64,000 bases of DNA, from the NCBI RefSeq assembly GCF_039534165.1, contig NZ_BAAAUX010000006.1, forward strand, positions 62,001 through 126,000, written 5' to 3'. The stretch is from Saccharopolyspora_D taberi (lineage in GTDB: Bacteria > Actinomycetota > Actinomycetes > Mycobacteriales > Pseudonocardiaceae). The translations under genes were made by a program, and so were the position numbers. Positions 8,353-18,736 of the stretch are shown one piece after another. The first letter of the stretch is position 1. Each line of letters begins with the position of its first letter. The notes beneath the pieces were generated by a model. The model was given only the letters and a program-made list of their open reading frames with translations, ran no database searches and was not told the origin of the DNA.

Positions 8353-9393
8353 GTGAGTGACGTTCCCGCAGCGCAGCAAGCCGAGCAGGCCGTGGCCCGC
8401 CCGCGCGTGTTCTCCGGCATCCAGCCCACCGCCGACTCCTTCCACCTCGGCAACTACCTGGGTGCGTTGCGGGAGTGGGTCGTCATGCAGGAGGACCACG
8501 AGACCTTCTACTGCGTGGTCGACCTGCACGCGATCACCGTCGCCCAGGACCCGGAGCTGCTGCGCCAGCGCACCCGGCTGTCCGCGGCGCAGCTGCTCGC
8601 CGTGGGCATCGACCCGGACCGCTCGACGCTGTTCGTGCAGAGCCACGTCGCCGAGCACGCGCAGCTGAGCTGGGTGCTGGAGTGCCAGACCGGCTTCGGC
8701 GAGGCGGGCCGGATGACCCAGTTCAAGGACAAGTCCGCCCGGCAGGAGGCCGAGCACGTCGGCGTCGGCCTGTTCACCTACCCGGCGCTGATGGCCGCCG
8801 ACATCCTGCTCTACCAGGCCGACCAGGTGCCGGTCGGCGAGGACCAGCGCCAGCACCTGGAGCTGACCCGCAACCTCGCGCAGCGGTTCAACGCCCGCTT
8901 CGGCCGCACCTTCCGGGTGCCCTCGGCGCACATCCCGAAGGAGACGGCCAAGATCTACGACCTGCAGGACCCGACCTCGAAGATGAGCAAGTCGATCCCG
9001 GCGGGCGTCGTCGAGCTGCTGGAGGACCCGAAGCGGTCGGCGAAGAAGATCCGCTCGGCGGTCACCGACACCGGCCGCGAAATCCACTACGACCCGGAGA
9101 ACAAGCCCGGCGTCAGCAACCTGCTGGTGATCTACTCCGCGCTGACCGGCCGCAGCATCGCCGACCTGGAGTCGGCCTACGAGGGCCGCGGCTACGGGGA
9201 CCTGAAGAAGGAACTCGGCCAGGTCATGCTGGAGTTCGTCACGCCGTTCCAGGAGAAGGTGCGCGGCTATCTCGACGACCCGGCCGAGCTGGACAAGATC
9301 CTGCGCCGCGGTGCCGAGCACGCCCGCGAGATCGCCGCGAGCACCCTGCGGACCGTCTACGACCGGATCGGATTCCTCCCGCCGGCGGGCTGA
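8353..9393 (+). CDS. trpS: Tryptophanyl-tRNA synthetase
   Basis: This class I aminoacyl-tRNA synthetase charges tRNA-Trp. The 346-residue product has the usual length for bacterial TrpRS. The HIGH-type signature appears as HLGN at residues 31-34 (within IQPTADSFHLGNYLG) and the KMSKS loop is exact at about 210-214. The GTG start at 8353 is preceded by a purine-rich GGGAGA. It is followed after 68 bases by the YhjD-like membrane protein gene, the same neighbour pair as in mycobacteria. Confidence 0.97.
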   Translation: MSDVPAAQQAEQAVARPRVFSGIQPTADSFHLGNYLGALREWVVMQEDHETFYCVVDLHAITVAQDPELLRQRTRLSAAQLLAVGIDPDRSTLFVQSHVAEHAQLSWVLECQTGFGEAGRMTQFKDKSARQEAEHVGVGLFTYPALMAADILLYQADQVPVGEDQRQHLELTRNLAQRFNARFGRTFRVPSAHIPKETAKIYDLQDPTSKMSKSIPAGVVELLEDPKRSAKKIRSAVTDTGREIHYDPENKPGVSNLLVIYSALTGRSIADLESAYEGRGYGDLKKELGQVMLEFVTPFQEKVRGYLDDPAELDKILRRGAEHAREIAASTLRTVYDRIGFLPPAG

Positions 9394-9461
9394 ACTGATC
9401 AACCGCCGGTAGCCTGCACCCGTTCGGGGCAAGACGTTGCTCCCCCGGTGGAGGTGGATCG

Positions 9462-10478
9462 GTGTCTGAACAGACGCGGCGGCCCGGCGCGCTCACCCGG
9501 CTGCGGCAGCGGTACGAGTGGCTGGACCGGCTGATCCGCGCAGCCGTGCGCTACCAGAAGCAGTACGGCGACTACTACGCCGCCGCGATCACCTACTTCA
9601 GCGTGCTCGCGCTGGTGCCGCTGCTGATGATCGCGTTCGCGATCGCCGGTTTCGTGCTGGGCGGCAACCCCGCCCTGCTGGAGCAGCTGAAGGCGTCGAT
9701 CACCACGGCGGTGCCGAACCCGGCGCTGAGCGACATGCTCAACAACGTCGTCAACGAGGCGATCAACAAGGCGGGCGCGGTCGGGCTGATCGGTCTGGCC
9801 GCCGCGCTGTACTCGGGTCTGAGCTGGATGACCAACCTGCGCGAGGCGCTGACCGCGCTGTGGACGCAGCAGCCGCCCTCGCAGCCGATGGTGAAGATGT
9901 ACGTCTCCGACCTGCTGTCGCTGATCGGGCTCGGGCTGGCGATGGCGATCTCGTTCGGGATCAGCGCGATCGGCGGCGGGGTCGGCCGGATGCTGTTCGA
10001 GCTGGTCGGCATCGACGAGACACCGGCGGCGGTGTTCGGGCTGCGGGTGCTGGCTACGGCGCTGTCGGTGCTGGCGAGCTGGTTGGTGTTCCTGTGGGTG
10101 CTGGCCCGGCTGCCGCGCAAGCCGGTGACGCTGCGCTCGGCGGTCTGGGGTGCGCTGTTCGCCGCCGTCGGCTTCGAGGTCCTCAAGCAGGTCGGCGTGA
10201 TCTACCTCAACAGCGTCACCGGATCGCCCGCGGGCGCGGCGTTCGGGCCGATCCTCGGTCTGCTGGTGTTCGCCTACCTGACCTCGCGGTTCATCCTGTT
10301 CGTGACCGCGTGGACCGCGTCGGCGCCGGAGAACCAGGCAGTGGTCGCGCCTCCGCCTCCCGCGCCGGTGGTGATCCGGCCCGTGGTGCAGGTCCGGCAG
10401 CGCGTCGGCGCGGGCACGACCGCGAGCCTGCTCGGGCTCGGCGCGCTGGCCGGTCTGGCCTGGCGCAGGCGGCGCTGA
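9462..10478 (+). CDS. YhjD/YihY/BrkB-family inner membrane protein
   Basis: The 338-residue integral membrane protein has about six hydrophobic helices and family features such as the early amphipathic YYAAAITYFSVLALVPL segment and a later LYSGLSWMTNLREALTALW stretch. Members are often misnamed ribonuclease BN; the true role is unclear, and YhjD has been linked to envelope lipid traffic in enterobacteria. The start is a GTG after GGTGGAGGTGG. It ends two bases from the convergent TetR gene, with no terminator hairpin in between. Confidence 0.85.
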   Translation: MSEQTRRPGALTRLRQRYEWLDRLIRAAVRYQKQYGDYYAAAITYFSVLALVPLLMIAFAIAGFVLGGNPALLEQLKASITTAVPNPALSDMLNNVVNEAINKAGAVGLIGLAAALYSGLSWMTNLREALTALWTQQPPSQPMVKMYVSDLLSLIGLGLAMAISFGISAIGGGVGRMLFELVGIDETPAAVFGLRVLATALSVLASWLVFLWVLARLPRKPVTLRSAVWGALFAAVGFEVLKQVGVIYLNSVTGSPAGAAFGPILGLLVFAYLTSRFILFVTAWTASAPENQAVVAPPPPAPVVIRPVVQVRQRVGAGTTASLLGLGALAGLAWRRRR

Positions 10479-10480
10479 GG

Positions 10481-11098
10481 TCAGTCCTGGACCGGCCGCG
10501 TGGAGCTGTGGTTCCCGACCGGCAGCCCCGCCTGCCGGTAGACCGACTCCAGGTACCGCCGCATCTCGGCGGCGTCCGGGTTCCCGGGCTGGAGCAGCCG
10601 GAACAGCACCCCGCCGACCATCATGTCGATCAGCACCTCGACGTCGGTGTCCGCGCTCAGCGCGCCCTCCCGCTTGGCCTGTTCGAGCAGCGCGTGCGCG
10701 GTCCGGCGGCGCGGCACGACGTGGTTCTCCCAGTAGGCGGCCATCAGTTCGGGGTGGTGCGCGCTGGAGCCGAAGATCCGGGCGACCATGGCGCGGAACC
10801 GGGGCCGGACCATGGCGTCGGCCCAGCGCGGCAGCAGGCGCTCCACCTGCTCGGCGAGCGGGGCGTCCGCCGGTTCGTCCGGCACGGCCTCGCCGCGCAG
10901 CGACTCGACCGCCTGCGCGATCAGCTCCTCCTTCGAGCTCCAGCGCCGGTAGACCGTCAGCTTTCCGACGCCCGCGCGCTTGGCGATCCGCTCGATGCTG
11001 GTGCCCTCCACGCCGCTCTCGATGAACAGGTCCAGCGCCGCGCTCAGGATCTGCTCGTCCACCGCGGGATCCCTGGGGCGACCGCGCGCTCTCGTCAT
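10481..11098 (-). CDS. TetR-family transcriptional regulator
   Basis: The 205-residue protein has an N-terminal TetR helix-turn-helix (TSIERIAKRAGVGKLTVYRRW at about residues 33-53, RWSSKEEL following) and a ligand-binding C-terminal domain. Its start overlaps the stop of the upstream monooxygenase by four bases (ATGA), so both are one transcript. The perfect 9+9 dyad in front of the monooxygenase is the natural candidate for its operator, which would give autoregulation. Confidence 0.85.
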   Translation of the reverse strand: MTRARGRPRDPAVDEQILSAALDLFIESGVEGTSIERIAKRAGVGKLTVYRRWSSKEELIAQAVESLRGEAVPDEPADAPLAEQVERLLPRWADAMVRPRFRAMVARIFGSSAHHPELMAAYWENHVVPRRRTAHALLEQAKREGALSADTDVEVLIDMMVGGVLFRLLQPGNPDAAEMRRYLESVYRQAGLPVGNHSSTRPVQD

Positions 11099-12558
11099 CG
11101 GGTGATCCCCGCGGTCAGGGCGCTGCGCAGCCAGCGCTCCAGGTCGGCCGGGTTCCGGCCGCGCCAGGCCAGGTGGCCGTCGGGGCGCACCAGCAGGACG
11201 TCACCGGAACCCGTCGGCTCCAGCGCGACGACGTGTTCGCCCAGCAGCTCGGCAGACGCGTGGCCGACCACGGCCCAGTGTCCGCGCAGTTCGGTGTGCA
11301 GCCTGGTCCGCGCACCGTCGCGCAGGCACTCGAAGTCGCGCACCCGGTCGCCGGGCCGCGGGCGCGGGCCGCGGCCGGAGCCGAGCGGTCCCCGGCGGTA
11401 GCTCACCAGCAGCTGCGAGGCGATGTTGGTCCCCGCCCGCTGCACCGCGGGCAGCTTGAGCAGCGGGGTGAGCACCCGGTCGCGCGCGAACCTGGTGACC
11501 GCACCGCCCCCGAGGAGGACCTTGGTGTTGAACGTCGTGCCGCGCAGCACCTCTTCGGCCAGCGGCCTGCGCTCGGCTTCGTAGGTGTCCAGCAGCGCCG
11601 GGGAAGCCGTGCCGTCGACGACCAGCGCGAGCTTCCACGCGAGGTTCTCGGCGTCGCCGATGCCGGTGTTCATCCCCTGGCCGCCGAACGGGCTGTGGAT
11701 GTGCGCGGCGTCCCCGGCCAGCAGGACGCGGCCGTTGCGGTAGGTCTCGGCCAGCCTGCGGTGGATGCGGAACGACGAGACCCACTTCGCGTCCCGGATG
11801 CGCACGCCGGCCTGCCCGGTGCGCTCGACCAGCAACCGCCGCATCCGGTCGACGATCTCCCCGTCGCCGAGCCGGTTCCCGGACAGCGGGACGTCGCACA
11901 TCAGCCGCCAGAGGTCGTCCCGGCCGCCGGGCTCGCGCATCGGCATCGCGACGAACAGCCCGTCGCGGTGGAGCCAGCCCGCCGACCCAGAGCGGTCGCG
12001 GTCCCAGTCGGCGTGCACGTCGGCCAGCAGCCACTGGTCTGCCAGCGGGACGCCGGGGAAGCCGATGCCCGCCAGCTCCCGGACCCGGCTGTGCGCGCCG
12101 TCGCAGCCCGCGAGCCACCCGGTGCGGACGGTCTCGCCGGTGCTCAGCGTCGCGGTGACGCCGTCGGCGTCCTGCACCGCGTCGACCACGGCCGAGTCCC
12201 ACTCCACCTCGACGCCGAGCTCGGCGAGCCGCCTGCGCAGCTCGGCCTCGATCTCGGCCTGGGAGACCAGCAGCGCCGACAGCTGCGCGCCCTCGACCTC
12301 GCCGAACCGGATCGTGGCGACCGGGCTCCCGTCGAGGTGCATGGTGAGCCGCATGGCCGCGACCGAGCGCTCCCGCAGGTCGCCCAGCGCTCCGAGCCGG
12401 TTGAGGACCTCGACGCCCCGCGCGTGCAGGATGTTGGCCCTCGACGTGGTCGCGGGACCGGCCGCCCGGTCGACCACGCGCACTGCTGTGCCGTGCTGGC
12501 GCAGCCCGCACGCCAGCGCCAGTCCGGCCGGGCCCGCGCCCGCCACCAGCACACCCAT
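11095..12558 (-). CDS. FAD-dependent aromatic monooxygenase
   Basis: The 487-residue enzyme belongs to the p-hydroxybenzoate-hydroxylase fold class. It has the N-terminal dinucleotide motif GAGPAGLALACG, the conserved FAD-contacting GDAAHIHSPFGGQGMN segment at about residue 285, and a C-terminal thioredoxin-like domain as in phenol and polyketide hydroxylases. The GTG at 12562-12564 lies inside the ribosome-binding site AAAGGAG, so the ATG at 12556-12558 is preferred. The substrate is unknown; the paired TetR regulator suggests an aromatic inducer such as an antibiotic or phenolic. Confidence 0.85.
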   Translation of the reverse strand: MGVLVAGAGPAGLALACGLRQHGTAVRVVDRAAGPATTSRANILHARGVEVLNRLGALGDLRERSVAAMRLTMHLDGSPVATIRFGEVEGAQLSALLVSQAEIEAELRRRLAELGVEVEWDSAVVDAVQDADGVTATLSTGETVRTGWLAGCDGAHSRVRELAGIGFPGVPLADQWLLADVHADWDRDRSGSAGWLHRDGLFVAMPMREPGGRDDLWRLMCDVPLSGNRLGDGEIVDRMRRLLVERTGQAGVRIRDAKWVSSFRIHRRLAETYRNGRVLLAGDAAHIHSPFGGQGMNTGIGDAENLAWKLALVVDGTASPALLDTYEAERRPLAEEVLRGTTFNTKVLLGGGAVTRFARDRVLTPLLKLPAVQRAGTNIASQLLVSYRRGPLGSGRGPRPRPGDRVRDFECLRDGARTRLHTELRGHWAVVGHASAELLGEHVVALEPTGSGDVLLVRPDGHLAWRGRNPADLERWLRSALTAGITR

Positions 12559-12568
12559 CGCCACTCCT

Positions 12569-12595
12569 TTGTTAACGAAACGGGTCCGTTAACAA
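12569..12595. promoter_or_regulatory. Operator-like dyad TTGTTAACG-N9-CGTTAACAA
   Basis: The 9-bp arms (12569-12577 and 12587-12595) are perfectly complementary around a 9-base spacer. A nested AACGG/CCGTT pair lies at 12579-12590. The site starts at the edge of the monooxygenase ribosome-binding site, where a bound TetR protein would block transcription. The cognate regulator is inferred to be the gene at 10481-11098. Confidence 0.7.
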
Positions 12596-12637
12596 ATTGA
12601 ACCACCGGTCGTCGCCGACCGTCCAGGAGTGCGGCGA

Positions 12638-13878
12638 CTACGGGTGGTCGTTCCCGGCGTTCCGGCGGCGGGCCGCTGCCGCGCGCTTCGCGCGGCGCAG
12701 CAGCACGNNNNNNNNNNNNNNNNNNNNNCACCCGCCAGCGTCAGCGGGCCGCCGACGGTGCCGAACGGCGAGCGCTGCTCCGGCGGAGCGGCGTTCTGCA
12801 CCGGGGTGACCGGAGCCGTCTGCTCGGCCGTCCGCTGCTGGAAGCCCTCCGGCACCAGCTCGCCGACCTGGCCCTGGAGGGAGAAGCCGTAGTCGAGCAG
12901 GTGCATGGTCTGCTTGGACAGCCGGGCCGGCTGGTTCTCGCCGCGCAGCAGCACGGCCGCGATCCGGCGGCCGTCGCGTTCGGCGGCGGCGATGAACGTG
13001 TGCCGCGCGTCGTCGGTGAACCCGGTCTTGCCGCCCAGCGCGCCCGGGTAGTTGAGCAGCACCGCGTTGTCGCTCCACACCTCCAGCGGCTGACCGGCCG
13101 CGCCGGGCAGGACCGTGTGCTGCGTCGCGATGGCGCGGGCGAACGCCGGTTCCCGGACCGCCGCGCGGAAGATCAGGCCGAGGTCGTAGGCCGACGCGCT
13201 CATGCCCGGCCCGTCCAGCCCGGACGGCGTCGCGGCGCGGGTGTCCAGCGCGCCGAGCTGCGCGGCCAGCGCGTTCATCTTGGCGACCATGGCCTCCGGG
13301 CCGCCGACCTTCATCGCCAGCGCGTGCGCCGCGTCGTTGCCGGACTGCATCACCAGACCCGTGAGCACCTGCTCGACGGTGTAGGTCACGCCCGCGGCGA
13401 GACCGACCTTGCTGCCCTCCTGGTCGGCGTCGGCCTGGGTCGCCACGACGGTGTCGTCCATGCGCAGCTCGCGGATCGCGACCAGCGCGGTCAGCACCTT
13501 GATCGTCGATGCGGGCCGGTGCCGGGCGTGCGGGTCCTTGGCCGCCAGCACCGCTCCGCTGTCCAGGTCGGCCACCAGCCAGGACGCGGCGCCGACCTCC
13601 GCGGGCGGCGCGGACGCGCCCTCGGGCACCAGCGCGCCCTCGCAGTCGCCGAGCCTGCTGCCGCCGACCGGCTCCTCCGGAACCGGCAGCGGATCCGGCG
13701 ACGGCGCACCGGGCTTGGGCACCTCGGAGGTGTCGACGGGTGGCGGCGGAGCCGTCTCGTTGGAGCACGGCGCCGGTGGCGGAGGTGGCGGTGGAGCCGC
13801 GGCGGCGACCCCCGGGCCGATGATGGCTGTGGCGAGGACGAACAACGCCGTCGCCAGACGAGGCGCCGGACCCTGCAT
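12638..13878 (-). CDS. dacC: D-alanyl-D-alanine carboxypeptidase (interrupted by assembly gap)
   Basis: This is a low-molecular-weight penicillin-binding protein (S11 family) trimming peptidoglycan pentapeptides. All three active-site motifs are present: SxxK as STIK, SxN as SGN, and KTG in GGKTGF. A signal peptide and a Pro-rich segment (PPPPPPPAP) precede the domain. The C-terminus should be a membrane helix followed by VLLRRAKRAAAARRR. That tail is in a different frame from the body because the 21-N run at 12708-12728 replaces sequence of another length. The ATG at 13876-13878 is preferred; a GTG nine bases upstream is possible. It is divergent from an SCO4848-like gene, the same neighbour as in Streptomyces. 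The symbol follows actinobacterial usage. Confidence 0.85.
12708..12728. other. Assembly gap (21 N)
   Basis: This run of 21 unknown bases lies within the 3' part of the carboxypeptidase gene. The reading frames on either side do not join across 21 bases. The real length should be one more than a multiple of three, and long enough to encode most of a membrane helix. Confidence 0.9.
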
Positions 13879-13983
13879 GGCTCTCACGGGCACACGTTGC
13901 AGGCTAGCCAAATTCGGTGCGTAGCGACGGCCAGACCGCCCCCGGGCGGGTGAGTGCGGCAGCGCACAGCTGATACTGGGAGG

Positions 13984-14211
13984 GTGAGACTTTCCCGTGG
14001 TTGGGCGCTGTTCCTGCTCGCGTTCGGCGTCTGGTCCTATCTCCTGTGGCCCAACTTCATCCGCAACATCTGGAGCAGCGACCGCTCCTGGGCAGCCGGT
14101 TCGCCGACCGGCTACCTGATCGTCCACGTGGTGATCGCGGTGGTGTCGCTGGTGCTCGGAACGATCATCGGGGTGCTCGGCTGGCGCGGTTACCGAGCGT
14201 CACGGCGCTGA
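13984..14211 (+). CDS. SCO4848-family small membrane protein
   Basis: The 75-residue product starts RLSRGWALFLLAFGVW and has two membrane helices (about residues 7-23 and 43-65) with the intervening segment WSSDRSWAAGSPTGY. This is the pattern of the actinobacterial family represented by Streptomyces SCO4848. The GTG at 13984 fits the family start, though the GGGAGG site is very close to it; a GTG at 13954 would add ten residues. The function is unknown, but the gene is conserved next to the D,D-carboxypeptidase and may work at the envelope. Confidence 0.75.
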   Translation: MRLSRGWALFLLAFGVWSYLLWPNFIRNIWSSDRSWAAGSPTGYLIVHVVIAVVSLVLGTIIGVLGWRGYRASRR

Positions 14212-14718
14212 GCCCGCGCCGGCGGCGCGCAGCATCCGCAGCTGGCCGATCTCGGCGGCGTTCTTCATCAGCTCGGCGTTGACCCAGCCGACCGTGTGCG
14301 CCACGGTCATCTCCGGATCGTCGCGCCAGGGGAACGGCGCCGGGGCGGCGAGATCGGTGTCGGTGAGCCGGTCCAGCACGGTCAGCCACTCCGCCCGCAG
14401 GGCCCGCAGCCACTCGACGGTGGCCTGCCCGGGACCGGGCCACGCGACTTCGGCGCGGGGCGTGCGCCCCTGCAGGTGGTCGAGGGTGACCGACCACCAC
14501 CAGCCGATGTGCCAGGTCACCCAGCCCAGAGTGGGGACGGGCACCGGATCCGGCTCCACCTCGGCGAAGTCCGGTGTCCAGCCGTCGCCGTCCGGATGCA
14601 TGGTCCAGCAGTGCGCGGCGGGCTCCCAGCGGAAGTCCTCCGGCTCCAGCCGTTGCAGGTGGACCTCGAACAGGGACCAGGTCAGGTCGAACTGCCAGCG
14701 CAGCAGCGGTGCGGACAT
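14200..14718 (-). CDS. DinB-family protein
   Basis: The 172-residue product has the four-helix DinB/mycothiol-dependent fold pattern, with putative metal-site histidines spread as in the family (WHIGWWWSVTLDH near the middle and MTVAHTVGWV later). Members include mycothiol- or bacillithiol-dependent transferases, so a thiol transferase or detoxification role is possible. Its 3' end overlaps the convergent SCO4848-like gene by 12 bases. The ATG at 14716-14718 is the best start. Confidence 0.75.
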   Translation of the reverse strand: MSAPLLRWQFDLTWSLFEVHLQRLEPEDFRWEPAAHCWTMHPDGDGWTPDFAEVEPDPVPVPTLGWVTWHIGWWWSVTLDHLQGRTPRAEVAWPGPGQATVEWLRALRAEWLTVLDRLTDTDLAAPAPFPWRDDPEMTVAHTVGWVNAELMKNAAEIGQLRMLRAAGAGSAP

Positions 14719-14778
14719 GCCGCGATCCTGCCAGCCGACCGCCCGGCGGGCAGCCGGTTTTTCCGCCCCCGAAAGCGA

Positions 14779-14810
14779 ACCGGCGCCCGCCCCGGAGGGC
14801 GAGCGCCGGT
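14779..14810 (-). terminator. Terminator hairpin after sdhB
   Basis: ACCGGCGC and GCGCCGGT pair at the outside and CGCCC/GGGCG inside with one mismatch. The stem begins 15 bases beyond the sdhB stop codon, and the strand after it reads TTCGCTTTC, a weak U-rich tail. Confidence 0.55.
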
Positions 14811-14825
14811 CGGTGCTGCGATCGG

Positions 14826-15604
14826 TCAGCGGCGGAACATCAGCGCGCGCTTGACCTCCTGGATCGCCTTGGTCACCTGGATGCCGCGCGGGCAGGCGTC
14901 CGTGCAGTTGAAGGTCGTGCGGCAGCGCCACACGCCGTCCACGTCGTTGAGGATGTCCAGGCGCTCCTCGGAGCCCTCGTCCCGGCTGTCGAAGATGAAC
15001 CGGTGGGCGTTGACGATCGCCGCCGGGCCGAAGTAGCTGCCCTCCGACCAGTACACCGGGCACGACGTGGTGCACGCCGCGCACAGGATGCACTTGGTGG
15101 TGTCGTCGAACCGGGCCCGGTCGGCCACCGACTGGAGCCGCTCGCGGGTCGGCTCGTTGCCGGTGGTGATCAGGTACGGCTTGACGGCCCGGTACGCCTC
15201 GAAGAACGGCTCCATGTCGACCAGCAGGTCCTTCTCGACCGGCAGGCCCCTGATCGGCTCGATGGTCAGGGTGGTCTCGCCGCTCTTGGCGAACATGTCC
15301 TTCATCAGGACCTTGCAGGCCAGCCGGTTGACCCCGTTGATCCGCATGGCGTCCGAGCCGCACACGCCGTGCGCGCAGGACCGGCGGAAGGTCAGCGTGC
15401 CGTCGACGTACCACTTGATGTAGTGCAGCAGGTTGAGCACGCGGTCGGTCGGCAGCGCCGGGACCCGGTAGGACTCCCAGTGCAGGTCCTCGTCGACCTC
15501 GGGGTTGTACCGCTGGATCTTGACGGTGACCATCGTCGCGCCGTCCGGGATCGGCGGCGCGTCTTCCGGAATTTCGGTGGTCTCGTTCTTGGTGGCGGTG
15601 GTCA

Positions 15605-15605
<1 letters not shown>
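14826..15605 (-). CDS. sdhB: Succinate dehydrogenase iron-sulfur subunit
   Basis: The 259-residue electron-transfer subunit of complex II passes electrons from FAD to quinone. The [2Fe-2S] ligands appear in CAHGVCGSDAMRINGVNRLAC, the [4Fe-4S] ligands in CILCAACTTSCP, and the [3Fe-4S] ligands in CRTTFNCTDACP, in the right order. The ATG overlaps the sdhA stop by one base (TGATG), so translation is coupled. It is the last gene of the sdhCDAB transcript, followed by a hairpin. Confidence 0.95.
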
Positions 15606-17392
<1,787 letters not shown>

Positions 17393-17459
17393 GGTCGCCT
17401 CCTGGGGCTGGTGCCGAGACGTCCGTCGCGCAGGCGGGTCTCGAATGCTGCGGTGGTGG

Positions 17460-17879
17460 TCAGCCGATGCTCGGGTCGAAGGTGAAGACCACGAAGGTCC
17501 CCAGCCCGACGATGAGCAGCACCGAGGCGTACAACAGCATCTTCAGCCAGAAGCGGGTGCCGTCCTTGCGGGAGTAGTCGTTGATGACGGTGCGCAGGCC
17601 GTTGCCGCCGTGCAGGCCCGCCAGCCAGAGCATGGTCAGGTCCCAGAACTGCCAGAACGGCGAGGCCCAGCGGCCCGCGACGAAGGCGAAGTTGACCCGG
17701 TGCACGCCACCGTCCAGGAACAGCATGATCAGCAGGTGTCCGAGGACGAGGAACAGCAGCAGCACGCCGGAGAACCGCATGAACAGCCAGCTGTAGAGCT
17801 CGAAGTTGCTGCGACGCGCGGCCGGCCGCGACGAGGAGCGCGGCTTGTCGACCGACAGCGGTGCTTCGGTGGTCGTCAT
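17460..17879 (-). CDS. sdhD: Succinate dehydrogenase membrane anchor subunit
   Basis: The 139-residue hydrophobic subunit with three predicted helices anchors complex II and helps form the heme/quinone site. Candidate ligand histidines are in FLVLGHLLIMLFLDG and AGLHGGNGLRTVI. The ATG at 17877-17879 was chosen because the upstream extension overlaps sdhC. Two bases separate it from the sdhC stop. Confidence 0.9.
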   Translation of the reverse strand: MTTTEAPLSVDKPRSSSRPAARRSNFELYSWLFMRFSGVLLLFLVLGHLLIMLFLDGGVHRVNFAFVAGRWASPFWQFWDLTMLWLAGLHGGNGLRTVINDYSRKDGTRFWLKMLLYASVLLIVGLGTFVVFTFDPSIG

Positions 17880-17881
17880 GG

Positions 17882-18316
17882 TCAGTGCCCCCCGAACACG
17901 ATTGTGGCGGCCTTGCTGAGCAGGCTGATCGCCGCGGGCACCATCAGCACGAGCCACAGCACCACGACGGTCCACAGCATCGGCTTCTGGAACTTCGGGC
18001 CCCTGGCCCAGAAGTCGACCAGCATCACGCGGATGCCGTTGAACCCGTGGAACAGCACCGCGGCCAGCAGACCCAGCTCGAACAGGATCATGATCGGGTG
18101 CTTGTAGGTCTCGATGGTGGTGTCGTAGGCGTTCGGCGAGACCCGGACCAGGGCGGTGTCCAGGACGTGCACGAACAGGAAGAAGAAAGTGAGTACGCCC
18201 GTGATGCGGTGCGCGACCCACGACCACATGCCCAGATCGCCGCGGTAGAAGCCCTTGGCGCGAGGCTTCGCCTCGCGTTGGGGGGCCTCCGCCGCGGAGG
18301 CGGTGGTGCTGGCCAT
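17882..18316 (-). CDS. sdhC: Succinate dehydrogenase cytochrome b556 subunit
   Basis: The 144-residue membrane subunit has three helices. The family signature HRITG (in WVAHRITGVLTFFF) and the heme-side LFHGFNGIR are present. The ATG at 18314-18316 follows GGAGG at good distance. It opens the sdhCDAB operon, whose promoter must lie in the 420-base gap shared with the divergent nucleoside-importer operon. Confidence 0.92.
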   Translation of the reverse strand: MASTTASAAEAPQREAKPRAKGFYRGDLGMWSWVAHRITGVLTFFFLFVHVLDTALVRVSPNAYDTTIETYKHPIMILFELGLLAAVLFHGFNGIRVMLVDFWARGPKFQKPMLWTVVVLWLVLMVPAAISLLSKAATIVFGGH

Positions 18317-18736
18317 GGTGGAAGGCCTCCAACGTCGCTGGTGGACTGACAGCCCCAATCTCGGGAACACCGGGCGACCGGCTCCGAGTCGTTGATGCGT
18401 ACGCCCGCGACCGGCCACCTGAACTGGGGCCTTGACTTCTCGGATGCTAGACCGCCGCCCACGGCGCGGCCTACTCGCCGGTGCTCTCTGTGATCGACCA
18501 GACAAATCGGCCGATCACGGTGGATCGATCTAGAAGCGCGTTCGCGTCCGGTCGCGCCCCGGGACGCCGATTGATCGATCCAGTAACCAAGTCGTGACAC
18601 CGAATGCACCTCGGGGTGGCGGTGTCGTCTCCTAAATTTCGAGATCACGTCACGAATGGCGTGCGCTGCGGGCCGGGCCAACAATTCACCCGGTGCCTGA
18701 GGGGCATGCGGCGACACCGGATGAAAGGGGTACGGC
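18317..18736. promoter_or_regulatory. Divergent control region between sdhC and the nucleoside importer
   Basis: No gene is seen in this 420-base region. It contains an inverted repeat GTGATCG (18490-18496) / CGATCAC (18512-18518) with centres 22 bases apart. Two further GATCGATCYAG motifs lie near 18525 and 18575. These look like regulator sites; which of the two operons they serve cannot be told from the sequence. Confidence 0.4.

Noticed and set aside
17393..17459. CGAGAC/GTCTCG hairpin between sdhD and sdhA as a terminator
   Set aside because: The stem is short and has no U tract inside an operon whose downstream genes are essential partners; at most it is a processing or attenuation site.
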